A stretch of 5,006 bases of DNA from Oscillospiraceae bacterium (GTDB lineage: Bacteria > Bacillota_A > Clostridia > Saccharofermentanales > Saccharofermentanaceae). A program made the position numbers and the translations under genes. The notes under the pieces are model-generated. The model saw nothing but the letters and a program-made list of their open reading frames with translations, was not told where the DNA came from and made no database searches. The stretch lies in the NCBI GenBank assembly GCA_902803365.1, contig CADCPU010000193.1:1-5006 (forward strand). The letters run 5' to 3'. Of this stretch, positions 1 through 4,548 are shown in pieces; the stretch's first letter is position 1, and every line of letters starts with the position of its first letter.

Positions 1-165
1 GCTACCGTAGGCGAGCCTGTCAAAAAAGCCCCGAAGCAGGTGCGCTACGTCACCGTCGCTTCCTCGCTCGCATATATCTACAACCCCGTGGTCCTCGTCG
101 TCTTCATCGTTATGCTCGCGCTGCTCATCGGCGTCGAGATCCTGGGCATTATCTACGTTTTCTGA
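1..165 (+). CDS. C-terminal end of a membrane-anchored protein (5' partial)
   Basis: Frame 1 is open from the window edge to a TGA at 163-165 and gives 54 residues. A short basic stretch (VKKAPKQVRY) is followed by about 26 strongly hydrophobic residues (from PVVLVVFIVML to the terminal GIIYVF), which reads as a single membrane helix at the very C-terminus. Codon use is GC-rich (GTC, CTC, ATC, GAG), as in the DUF3842 gene of this window, so it looks like a real gene end and not chance. The basic residues before the helix suggest that side faces the cytoplasm (inference). The fragment carries no motif that identifies a family, and the rest of the protein lies upstream of the window. It converges with the glycosidase gene across a 318-bp gap. 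Confidence 0.7.
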   Translation, partial: ATVGEPVKKAPKQVRYVTVASSLAYIYNPVVLVVFIVMLALLIGVEILGIIYVF

Positions 166-183
166 CCGCACCTGAAGCGCAAA

Positions 184-421
184 ATGTAACCAAATGTTTC
201 CTTCGCCGCGTCGCAACCGGTCAAAATGAAACCTTTTGTATACAAATAGGGCTCGAAAACGCCTTGTATGTAAACCAAAGGTTTCGTTTTTTTTCGAAAG
301 GCCCGTATTTTCAAGCATTTTGTAACGTTATGTCTACAAGTAACACCTTTTCGAGCGCGAAAACGAAACAAAAGGTTGCGTTTCAGAGTTCACGTGAATG
401 CAAATGTAAACCAAAGGTTAC
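184..421. repeat. Degenerate palindromic repeats, partly 42-43 bp spaced
   Basis: Copies seen by eye are ATGTAACCAAATGTTTC (184-200), ATGAAACCTTTTGTATAC (226-243), ATGTAAACCAAAGGTTTC (268-285), AGTAACACCTTTTCG (339-353), GAAACAAAAGGTTGCG (365-380) and ATGTAAACCAAAGGTTAC (404-421). The best copies are palindromes of the form GTAAACC-AAA-GGTTTAC. The central CC of copies 1, 2 and 3 falls at 190, 232 and 275, spacings of 42 and 43 bp. The equivalent position in copy 5 (369) and copy 6 (411) is again 42 bp apart, and a weaker GTAACGTTAT at 322-331 sits 43 bp before copy 5. The copy at 339 is out of register. Spacers are not conserved. The elements could be protein-binding sites, extragenic palindromes or the remains of a small mobile element. 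The sequence does not decide between these. Confidence 0.55.
257..294 (+). terminator. Possible weak terminator of the upstream membrane protein gene
   Basis: AAACCAAAGGTTT (272-284) can form a 5-bp stem with a 3-base loop. Alternatively AAACG (257-261) and CCTT (262-265) can pair with CGTTT (285-289) and AAGG (278-281). A run of eight T residues (287-294) follows, as expected of an intrinsic terminator reading on the plus strand. The stem is short and AT-rich, it lies about 100 bp past the stop codon, and the same bases belong to the repeat family, so the terminator role is uncertain. Confidence 0.3.
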
Positions 422-458
422 AAAAAGAACCGCCCTCCGAACAAAGATCGGAGAGCGG
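421..458 (-). terminator. Rho-independent terminator of the GH3 glycosidase gene
   Basis: On the minus strand, 458-448 (CCGCTCTCCGA) pairs with 440-430 (TCGGAGGGCGG) in an 11-bp stem that contains one G-U pair, around a 7-base loop. It is followed by the T-rich tract TTCTTTTTG. It starts about 25 bp past the glycosidase stop codon. The one mismatched position (434/454) pairs only when read as minus-strand RNA (G-U, against C-A on the plus strand), and the T tract also lies only on the minus-strand side. Both support the stated orientation. Confidence 0.88.
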
Positions 459-483
459 CCCGGAAATTCATATGTCAGAAGAC

Positions 484-2469
484 TTAAGCTGCATCTTCGT
501 CAGCGGTCTCGCCGGAATCAGCGGCAGACTCGGAAGGTGCCGCTGAAAATCCAATCGACAGCCACTCCTTGCCTGCTTCGAGGTCCTTGACGGACTTGTA
601 GTAAGGCATTGCGAGCTTGCCGTTATAAGCGACATCGCCTGAGAGAACGTCGTAAGCAGCGGCGCCGCCTTCGGTACCCGGGAGGTAGCACATGATGACG
701 GAATCCCAGTCGGAGATGTAATCTTCGATGATCACGTTGCGGCCTGCGAAGATGAGGGTGATCGTAGGAAGGCCGGACTCCTTGGCAAGCTCGATGGCTT
801 CTTCATTGCCGTCGAGGCCGCAGGTGCCTGTGATGGAGAGGTCTTCGGTATCGCCGTTCCACTCTGCGTAAGGGATCTCACCGACGCAGAGGAGGACGTA
901 GTCACATTCGCCGATCTTGGATTCGTCAGTAACGACCTCATACTTGTCGGAGTTCTTGAAAGCGCTCAGGACTGTTGTTGCCTGAGGAGCTGCCTTGAAG
1001 TAGAGCTCGGCGTCGGTGATGCCCTGCCAGAGGTAGGTCCAGCCTCCGAGCATTACGCCGGTGTCGTTTGCGGCAGGTCCTGTGATGAAGATCTTGGATC
1101 CTTCAGGGATCGTAAGGCCGCCGTCAGCCTTGAGAGGGACGTAGGACTCGGCTGCGAGTGAGCGGGCCAGATCCTTGGACTCAGGGCTGTTGTATTCGTA
1201 AGTTGTCTTGAAGTTATTGAGATAAGGGTCAGTAAAGAGGCCTGCATCCATCTTGACCTTGATGATCCTCGTAACGGCGTCGTCGATGCGGTCCATGCTG
1301 ATGCTGCCTTCGTTGACGGCCTCGATGATCGACTCGTAGCACTCCTTGTAGTTGGCGTCTTCCATAAACATGTCGATGCCTGCGTTAACGGAGAGGATGA
1401 CGTTGTCCTTGAGTGTTGCGCCGGAGCACTTTTCCATTGAGTCCCAGTCGGAGAGGATGAAGCCCTCAAAGCCCATCTCGTCCTTGATCTTGGAGATGTA
1501 TTCGCCGTTTTCGTGCATCTTTACGCCGTTCAGGGAATTATGTGCGATCATGATGACCTGGACGCCCGAGTCGACGAGATCTTTGAAGATCTTGAGGTTT
1601 TCGTTGATGACGTCTTCGGAGATCTGTGCGTCGCCGCGGTCGATGATACGGTCGACGTCGGATTTCTCGCCTGTGCCGTATACCGTGTAGCCGTCGCAGA
1701 GGAAGTGCTTGGCGCAGACTACGACGCCTTCGTCGAGCATGCCTTCAACGTATGCGACTGAGAGCTTGTCTACGAGAGCAGGGTCTGATGAGTAGCTCTC
1801 GTATGTGCGGCCCCAGCGCGGATCCTGTGCTGCAGCTACGCAAGGTGAGAAGTTAAGGAGCATATGAGTATACACGATATCGCTTCCGACCATGGAGCCC
1901 ATGAGACGTGTCTTCTCGATGTCGTTTGCGGCACCGATGTTGATGTTGTGAGGGAAGATGACGCAGTCACTTGCGAAATTTACGCCGTGTACCGAATCCT
2001 GACCGTAGATGAACGGGATGCCTGTCTCGGAGTTGAGTGCTGCCGTCTGGTAGCCGTCAACGAATTCACGCCATTCATCGGCTGTCGGCTGAGGGACATC
2101 ATTGTACTTTGAGAGGATCGAGCCGTAGCAGAGAGATTGCATCTCGTTGCCGTTGACGTTATAGCATGTAGGCTGCATCATCTGAGCTGCCTTTTCTTCG
2201 AGCGTCAGTTGGGCGCAGATCTCTTCAGGGGTCATGCCAACGTACTTAAATGCAGGGGCAGTTGTAGTAGAAGCCGCTGTCTCTTCCTCAGATGGCTCGG
2301 ACTCATCAGCGCCTGAAGTCTCTTCTGAAGCCTCGGTCGTGGCCTCTGCGGTAGTCTCGGTAGGTTCCTGTTCCGGAGTTTTTGACTCGTCAGTCGTTTT
2401 CGAGCACGCGGAAACGGACATTATCATAGCCGCGGTGATGAGTGCGGCGGTAAGTTTCTTGTTTTTCAT
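484..2469 (-). CDS. GH3-family beta-glucosidase / exo-beta-glucanase lipoprotein
   Basis: This 661-residue protein is a glycoside hydrolase family 3 enzyme, predicted to release glucose from the non-reducing end of beta-glucans or cello-oligosaccharides outside the cell. The signal peptide (1-21) ends in the lipobox VSAC, so Cys22 should be lipidated. Residues 23-73 form an acidic Thr/Ser/Glu tether. The N-terminal domain starts near LTLEEKAAQM (88-97) and shows GQDSVHG (156-162, substrate-binding Asp158), DPRWGRTYE (216-224), KH (254-255) and the nucleophile Asp341 in SDW. The C-terminal domain (about 458-640) carries GPAANDTG, GGW..LWQG (475-483) and PYAEWNGD, where Glu536 fits the acid/base. 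This two-domain layout and the GGW..WQG and PY.E..GD motifs recall barley ExoI; no fibronectin-III tail is present. ATG at 2469 is chosen because AGGAGGT (2473-2479) precedes it. A longer in-frame ATG at 2487 would place that site inside the coding region. One oddity is KHFLCDG with Cys258 where Gly is usual. The exact substrate is not fixed by sequence. Confidence 0.93.
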   Translation of the reverse strand: MKNKKLTAALITAAMIMSVSACSKTTDESKTPEQEPTETTAEATTEASEETSGADESEPSEEETAASTTTAPAFKYVGMTPEEICAQLTLEEKAAQMMQPTCYNVNGNEMQSLCYGSILSKYNDVPQPTADEWREFVDGYQTAALNSETGIPFIYGQDSVHGVNFASDCVIFPHNINIGAANDIEKTRLMGSMVGSDIVYTHMLLNFSPCVAAAQDPRWGRTYESYSSDPALVDKLSVAYVEGMLDEGVVVCAKHFLCDGYTVYGTGEKSDVDRIIDRGDAQISEDVINENLKIFKDLVDSGVQVIMIAHNSLNGVKMHENGEYISKIKDEMGFEGFILSDWDSMEKCSGATLKDNVILSVNAGIDMFMEDANYKECYESIIEAVNEGSISMDRIDDAVTRIIKVKMDAGLFTDPYLNNFKTTYEYNSPESKDLARSLAAESYVPLKADGGLTIPEGSKIFITGPAANDTGVMLGGWTYLWQGITDAELYFKAAPQATTVLSAFKNSDKYEVVTDESKIGECDYVLLCVGEIPYAEWNGDTEDLSITGTCGLDGNEEAIELAKESGLPTITLIFAGRNVIIEDYISDWDSVIMCYLPGTEGGAAAYDVLSGDVAYNGKLAMPYYKSVKDLEAGKEWLSIGFSAAPSESAADSGETADEDAA

Positions 2470-2472
2470 GTG

Positions 2473-2479
2473 ACCTCCT
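2473..2479 (-). promoter_or_regulatory. Ribosome binding site that sets the glycosidase start
   Basis: The minus strand reads AGGAGGT, three bases before the ATG at 2469 (five to six bases from the GGAGG core). It lies within the first codons of the longer frame that begins at 2487, so it argues for the downstream start. That start also gives a clean lipoprotein signal peptide beginning MKNKKL. Confidence 0.85.
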
Positions 2480-2491
2480 CTTAACATACAG

Positions 2492-2501
2492 GTGATATCA
2501 C
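2492..2501. promoter_or_regulatory. Perfect 10-bp palindrome in the divergent promoter region
   Basis: GTGATATCAC is a perfect inverted repeat. It sits between the glycosidase start and the predicted minus-strand -10 box, where a bound repressor would block early transcription of the glycosidase. The operator role is inferred from position and symmetry only; no regulator gene is in the window. Confidence 0.35.
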
Positions 2502-2511
2502 AATTTTATGA

Positions 2512-2539
2512 TATATAATCGTATTAAGAAATATGATAA
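2512..2539 (-). promoter_or_regulatory. Possible promoter of the GH3 glycosidase gene
   Basis: On the minus strand, TTATCA (2539-2534) and TATATA (2517-2512) stand 16 bp apart. They would start transcription near 2505 and give a leader of about 36 bases. Each box matches four or five of six consensus positions. The region is AT-rich, so alternative boxes exist. The plus-strand TATAAT at 2514-2519 overlaps the -10 box. Confidence 0.35.
2514..2537 (+). promoter_or_regulatory. Candidate -10 elements for the DUF3842 gene
   Basis: Two plus-strand -10-like hexamers lie upstream of the DUF3842 gene: TATAAT (2514-2519, consensus) and TATGAT (2532-2537). Neither has a convincing -35 box 16-18 bp upstream. 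A start from either would give a leader of roughly 30 to 55 bases. They overlap the proposed glycosidase promoter, so the two divergent genes may compete for polymerase (inference). Confidence 0.3.
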
Positions 2540-2575
2540 GTTATTGGTGTTATACCGACAAAACGGAGGCGTTTT

Positions 2576-2980
2576 ATGAAGATCCTTTTGATAGACGGGC
2601 AGGGCGGCAAGATCGGCCGCGAGCTGACTGAGGCGATCATCGCGAGATACCCTGGCGCGGAGCTTGTTACCGTGGGCACTAACGCGATCGCGACTTCCAA
2701 CATGATCAAGGGCGGTTCCAAGAACGCCGCGACGGGCGAGAATGCCGTTATCGTAGGCTGCCGCACCGCCGATATCATCATCGGACCTATCGGCATCGTT
2801 ATCGCCGATTCGCTCCTGGGCGAGGTCACGCCGAACATGGCGCTCGCAGTAGGGCAGAGTCAGGCTGCGAAGATCCTGATCCCGATGATGCGCTGCAATA
2901 ATCTGATCGCGGGCATCCGCCAGCAGTCGATGAGCGATCTTCTCGAGGACGTGCTGAACAAGATCGCGGATTTTGCGTAG
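2576..2980 (+). CDS. DUF3842 family protein, putative nucleotide-binding
   Basis: This 134-residue soluble protein is recognised as DUF3842, a small family of unknown function found mainly in clostridia. The N-terminus KILLIDGQGGKIG (residues 2-14) is a beta strand followed by a Gly-rich turn, as in Rossmann-like nucleotide-binding folds. Other recalled family signatures are VTVGTNAIATSNMIKGG (about 31-47), ATGENAVIV, the hydrophobic DIIIGPIGIVIADSLLGEVTP (about 63-83) and KILIPMMRCN near residue 100. The length is typical and the gene appears intact. GGAGG at 2565-2569 lies 6 bases before the ATG. The gene is divergent from the glycosidase and separated from the next gene by 149 bp with its own promoter, so its neighbours give no functional hint. 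There is no signal peptide. NAD(P) or nucleotide binding is inferred from the Gly-rich motif only. I am confident of the family and not of any activity. Confidence 0.88.
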   Translation: MKILLIDGQGGKIGRELTEAIIARYPGAELVTVGTNAIATSNMIKGGSKNAATGENAVIVGCRTADIIIGPIGIVIADSLLGEVTPNMALAVGQSQAAKILIPMMRCNNLIAGIRQQSMSDLLEDVLNKIADFA

Positions 2981-2995
2981 ATCCTTTTATGTGCT

Positions 2996-3045
2996 CGAAA
3001 AATAGTCCGCGTTATTTTCGCTAATGCGCGAGGCTTTGGCGCGCA
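2996..3045. other. Two adjacent hairpins downstream of the DUF3842 gene
   Basis: CGAAAAATA (2996-3004) can pair with TATTTTCG (3013-3020) with one bulged A. TGCGCG (3025-3030) pairs perfectly with CGCGCA (3040-3045) around a 9-base loop. Neither is followed by a T tract on either strand, so they are not standard intrinsic terminators. They may contribute to ending or stabilising the DUF3842 transcript. Confidence 0.35.
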
Positions 3046-3063
3046 AACTTGCGGTCTGCGGCA

Positions 3064-3092
3064 TTGCAGTTAACAGTTGTTAAGGTTAATAT
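3064..3092 (+). promoter_or_regulatory. Predicted promoter with a palindrome in the spacer
   Basis: TTGCAG (3064-3069) and TAATAT (3087-3092) are exactly 17 bp apart and would start transcription near 3099, giving a leader of about 30 bases before the ATG at 3130. The spacer contains TTAACAGTTGTTAA (3070-3083), a 6-bp inverted repeat around two bases that directly abuts the -35 box. A later TAATAT at 3104-3109 lies too close to the ribosome binding site to be used. The boxes are four-of-six matches, so the call rests on spacing and on the lack of any better site. Confidence 0.5.
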
Positions 3093-3129
3093 GTTAGCGT
3101 CAATAATATTTTGAGGGGAAGATTGAAAT

Positions 3130-4452
3130 ATGAGATTTGATGAGACTGATCCTAAATATCGCTTTGATCAACGGCAGATGATGTCTCCGCTGGAAGTTGA
3201 GCAAATGATCAGCGATCACAAGGAAGATATGCGTGTCCGGCTCAACGAGAGCTGGGGTAAGCTTAAGGATTACACCAAGGGCGAAGATGACAGATATCTC
3301 TACGAAGCAGGTGTCAAGAAGCGCGACGAGACAAAGAAGAAGGGCAGCAAGTTTCCGCTCGTCGTCTTTATAGTCGGTCTTGTATTACTTCTGATCTGTG
3401 CGGCACTCAACTTTGTAATGGGCTGCATCGGTGCGTTCTTCGGAATTGTCCTCGCGCTCGGTATCTATGCACTTAAGAACGCCAACGATATCCGGAGTGA
3501 GACTTTGGTACAGCAGAAAAAGGCCGGGCCGATAATCATGATCCTGATCGGTCTTGCAGGCGTCGTTCCTTTTATCCTGTCGTTCTTTATCGGTACCGGT
3601 TATGCAGTAGGGATCTTTGCCATCCTGTTGTTTGGTGCTGTGGGAGTCTATTGCGTTTATTCGGCATTCTGGAAGCTCTTTGCAAAGAAGATCAAGTACA
3701 AGGATTCAGTCAACGGCACATGCATCGGCTATGCAAGATATGTTGATTCTTCTACGGACAACGATACAGGAACAAGTACGAGATACTTTGTCCGCTGCTC
3801 GCCTGTTTTCGAGTACTACTACGAGGGAAGACAATATAAGGCTATGTATGACGTGATCGATGCAAGGGCTTCAAGCGATATCTTCTGCGGAAGCACGAAC
3901 GAGCTCTTTATCGATCCTAAGGATCCTGAGGCCGTTTACCACGAGACCAAGAAAGGTGTCGTCGGCTCATTCCTTATCGGACTTCTCTGCCTGGCGATCG
4001 CATTGGGTATGGGTTTTGCAACGGCAACAGGTCACATAGGCGAAGTTGAGACAAATAGCGGCAGCAGTTCATCAAGCTCTGAAAGCAGCGGCTCGTTCCC
4101 GATCTTCGAGATCTTCAAGACATTAAAGACGATGAAGGGCGGAGACATCAAGGACAAGACCGTTGACCGCGAGGCTCCGAAGGGCGAAGAGTGGTACATT
4201 GAGGAAGTCCCGGTCAGCGAGACTGAGATGAACGACGATAAGTCGAGAGCATACATCTACTTTGCTGATGAAGACTTTAAGACGTTTGAAGTCACGGACA
4301 CCGATACATACAATCCGTGCGGCAAGAAGCCGATCTGCTTCTACACGATCGACGAGGACGCTCTGGAGGCGGGCGAAGCATACAAGGATGTATTCATGTA
4401 CCGCGACAGCAGGAACTTTACATACGTAGGCGATCACGAAGCTTACGACTGA
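3130..4452 (+). CDS. Membrane protein of unknown function with DUF3592-like region
   Basis: The product has 440 residues. A charged N-terminal region (1-74), rich in Lys/Glu/Asp, leads to four predicted membrane helices (about 75-95, 97-115, 134-154, 157-181). A soluble region (about 187-275) resembles DUF3592: an opening GTCIGYARYVDSS, then SPVFEYYYEGRQYKA and a closing LFIDPKDPEAVYHE. A fifth helix follows (about 277-299), then a Ser-rich linker (309-322) and an acidic, Tyr/Asp-rich tail (323-440). Basic residues before helices 1, 3 and 5 (KKKGSK, QQKK, ETKK) suggest that the N-terminus and the DUF3592-like part are cytoplasmic and the tail is outside (inference). An in-frame TGA at 3124-3126 makes the ATG at 3130 the earliest possible start, and GAGGGG (3113-3118) precedes it at a rather long 11 bases. 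It appears to be transcribed alone. The DUF3592 resemblance is by eye, and no enzymatic motif is visible. Confidence 0.85.
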   Translation: MRFDETDPKYRFDQRQMMSPLEVEQMISDHKEDMRVRLNESWGKLKDYTKGEDDRYLYEAGVKKRDETKKKGSKFPLVVFIVGLVLLLICAALNFVMGCIGAFFGIVLALGIYALKNANDIRSETLVQQKKAGPIIMILIGLAGVVPFILSFFIGTGYAVGIFAILLFGAVGVYCVYSAFWKLFAKKIKYKDSVNGTCIGYARYVDSSTDNDTGTSTRYFVRCSPVFEYYYEGRQYKAMYDVIDARASSDIFCGSTNELFIDPKDPEAVYHETKKGVVGSFLIGLLCLAIALGMGFATATGHIGEVETNSGSSSSSSESSGSFPIFEIFKTLKTMKGGDIKDKTVDREAPKGEEWYIEEVPVSETEMNDDKSRAYIYFADEDFKTFEVTDTDTYNPCGKKPICFYTIDEDALEAGEAYKDVFMYRDSRNFTYVGDHEAYD

Positions 4453-4455
4453 CAT

Positions 4456-4486
4456 AGCGCGAAACAGCGCGAAATAGTGTTATAAT
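4456..4486 (+). promoter_or_regulatory. Promoter with consensus -10 and a 10-bp-phased direct repeat
   Basis: TATAAT at 4481-4486 is a perfect -10 box. The -35 region 17 bp upstream (4458-4463) has no TTGACA-like hexamer. It is instead occupied by the 9-bp direct repeat AGCGCGAAA at 4456-4464 and 4466-4474, one helical turn apart. A good -10 box, a missing -35 and tandem same-face sites suggest activator dependence or a repressor-binding pair (inference). Transcription would start near 4493. Confidence 0.5.
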
Positions 4487-4489
4487 CGA

Positions 4490-4523
4490 ATGGCAGCTTG
4501 CTCTGATCGGAGCCGGCTGCCAT
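4490..4523 (+). promoter_or_regulatory. Strong hairpin at the 5' end of the last gene's leader
   Basis: ATGGCAGC (4490-4497) pairs perfectly with GCTGCCAT (4516-4523). Inside it GCTC (4500-4503) pairs with GAGC (4510-4513) around TGATCG, with a small internal bulge between the stems. It begins at or next to the predicted transcription start and ends about 12 bases before the ribosome binding site. A TTTAT follows but no true T run, so it may be a leader stability or attenuation hairpin, or a weak terminator of the upstream membrane protein gene, whose stop lies 38 bases before it. Confidence 0.5.
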
Positions 4524-4548
4524 TTATGATCTATTGGGAGGAACGAAT

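Larger units (their letters stand above)
166..483. other. Convergent intergenic region without a credible gene
   Basis: This 318-bp stretch lies between two convergent gene ends. Open frames crossing it give basic, low-complexity translations with no ribosome binding site and no family resemblance, so I call no gene here. Its content is a series of imperfect palindromes built on a GTAAACC-AAA-GGTTTC theme (184-421), a perfect 12-bp palindrome TTTGTATACAAA (235-246), a T8 run (287-294) behind a weak hairpin, and the minus-strand terminator (421-458). It appears more AT-rich than the flanking genes. Confidence 0.6.

Noticed and set aside
153..371. Minus-strand open frame of 72 codons in the intergenic region
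   Set aside because: It has no ribosome binding site and no recognisable protein features. Its frame runs through the palindromic repeats and into the end of the upstream gene.
184..421. CRISPR array
   Set aside because: The repeats are degenerate and vary in orientation and spacing, spacers are not of constant length, and no cas gene or leader is present.
264..590. Plus-strand open frame of 108 codons across the repeat region and the glycosidase end
   Set aside because: Its translation is very basic and low in complexity, there is no ribosome binding site, and it overlaps both the terminator and the antisense end of a well-supported gene.
1053..2473. Several open frames of 69-138 codons inside the glycosidase gene on both strands
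   Set aside because: They are shadow frames of a gene with strong codon bias. The translations are Ser/Thr/Arg- or Val/Asp-rich with no family motif.
2470..2487. Longer glycosidase start at the ATG ending at 2487
   Set aside because: The six extra codons contain the ribosome binding site itself and would spoil the typical start of the lipoprotein signal peptide.
2524..2838. Minus-strand open frame opposite the DUF3842 gene
   Set aside because: It is antisense to a clearly conserved protein, and its translation has no recognisable features.
3102..3109. AATAATAT as the -10 box of the membrane protein gene
   Set aside because: A start from here would fall at about 3115, inside the ribosome binding site at 3113-3118, and would leave no usable leader.
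4123..4455. Minus-strand open frame opposite the end of the membrane protein gene
   Set aside because: It is antisense to a supported coding region, and neither a ribosome binding site nor a domain is visible.
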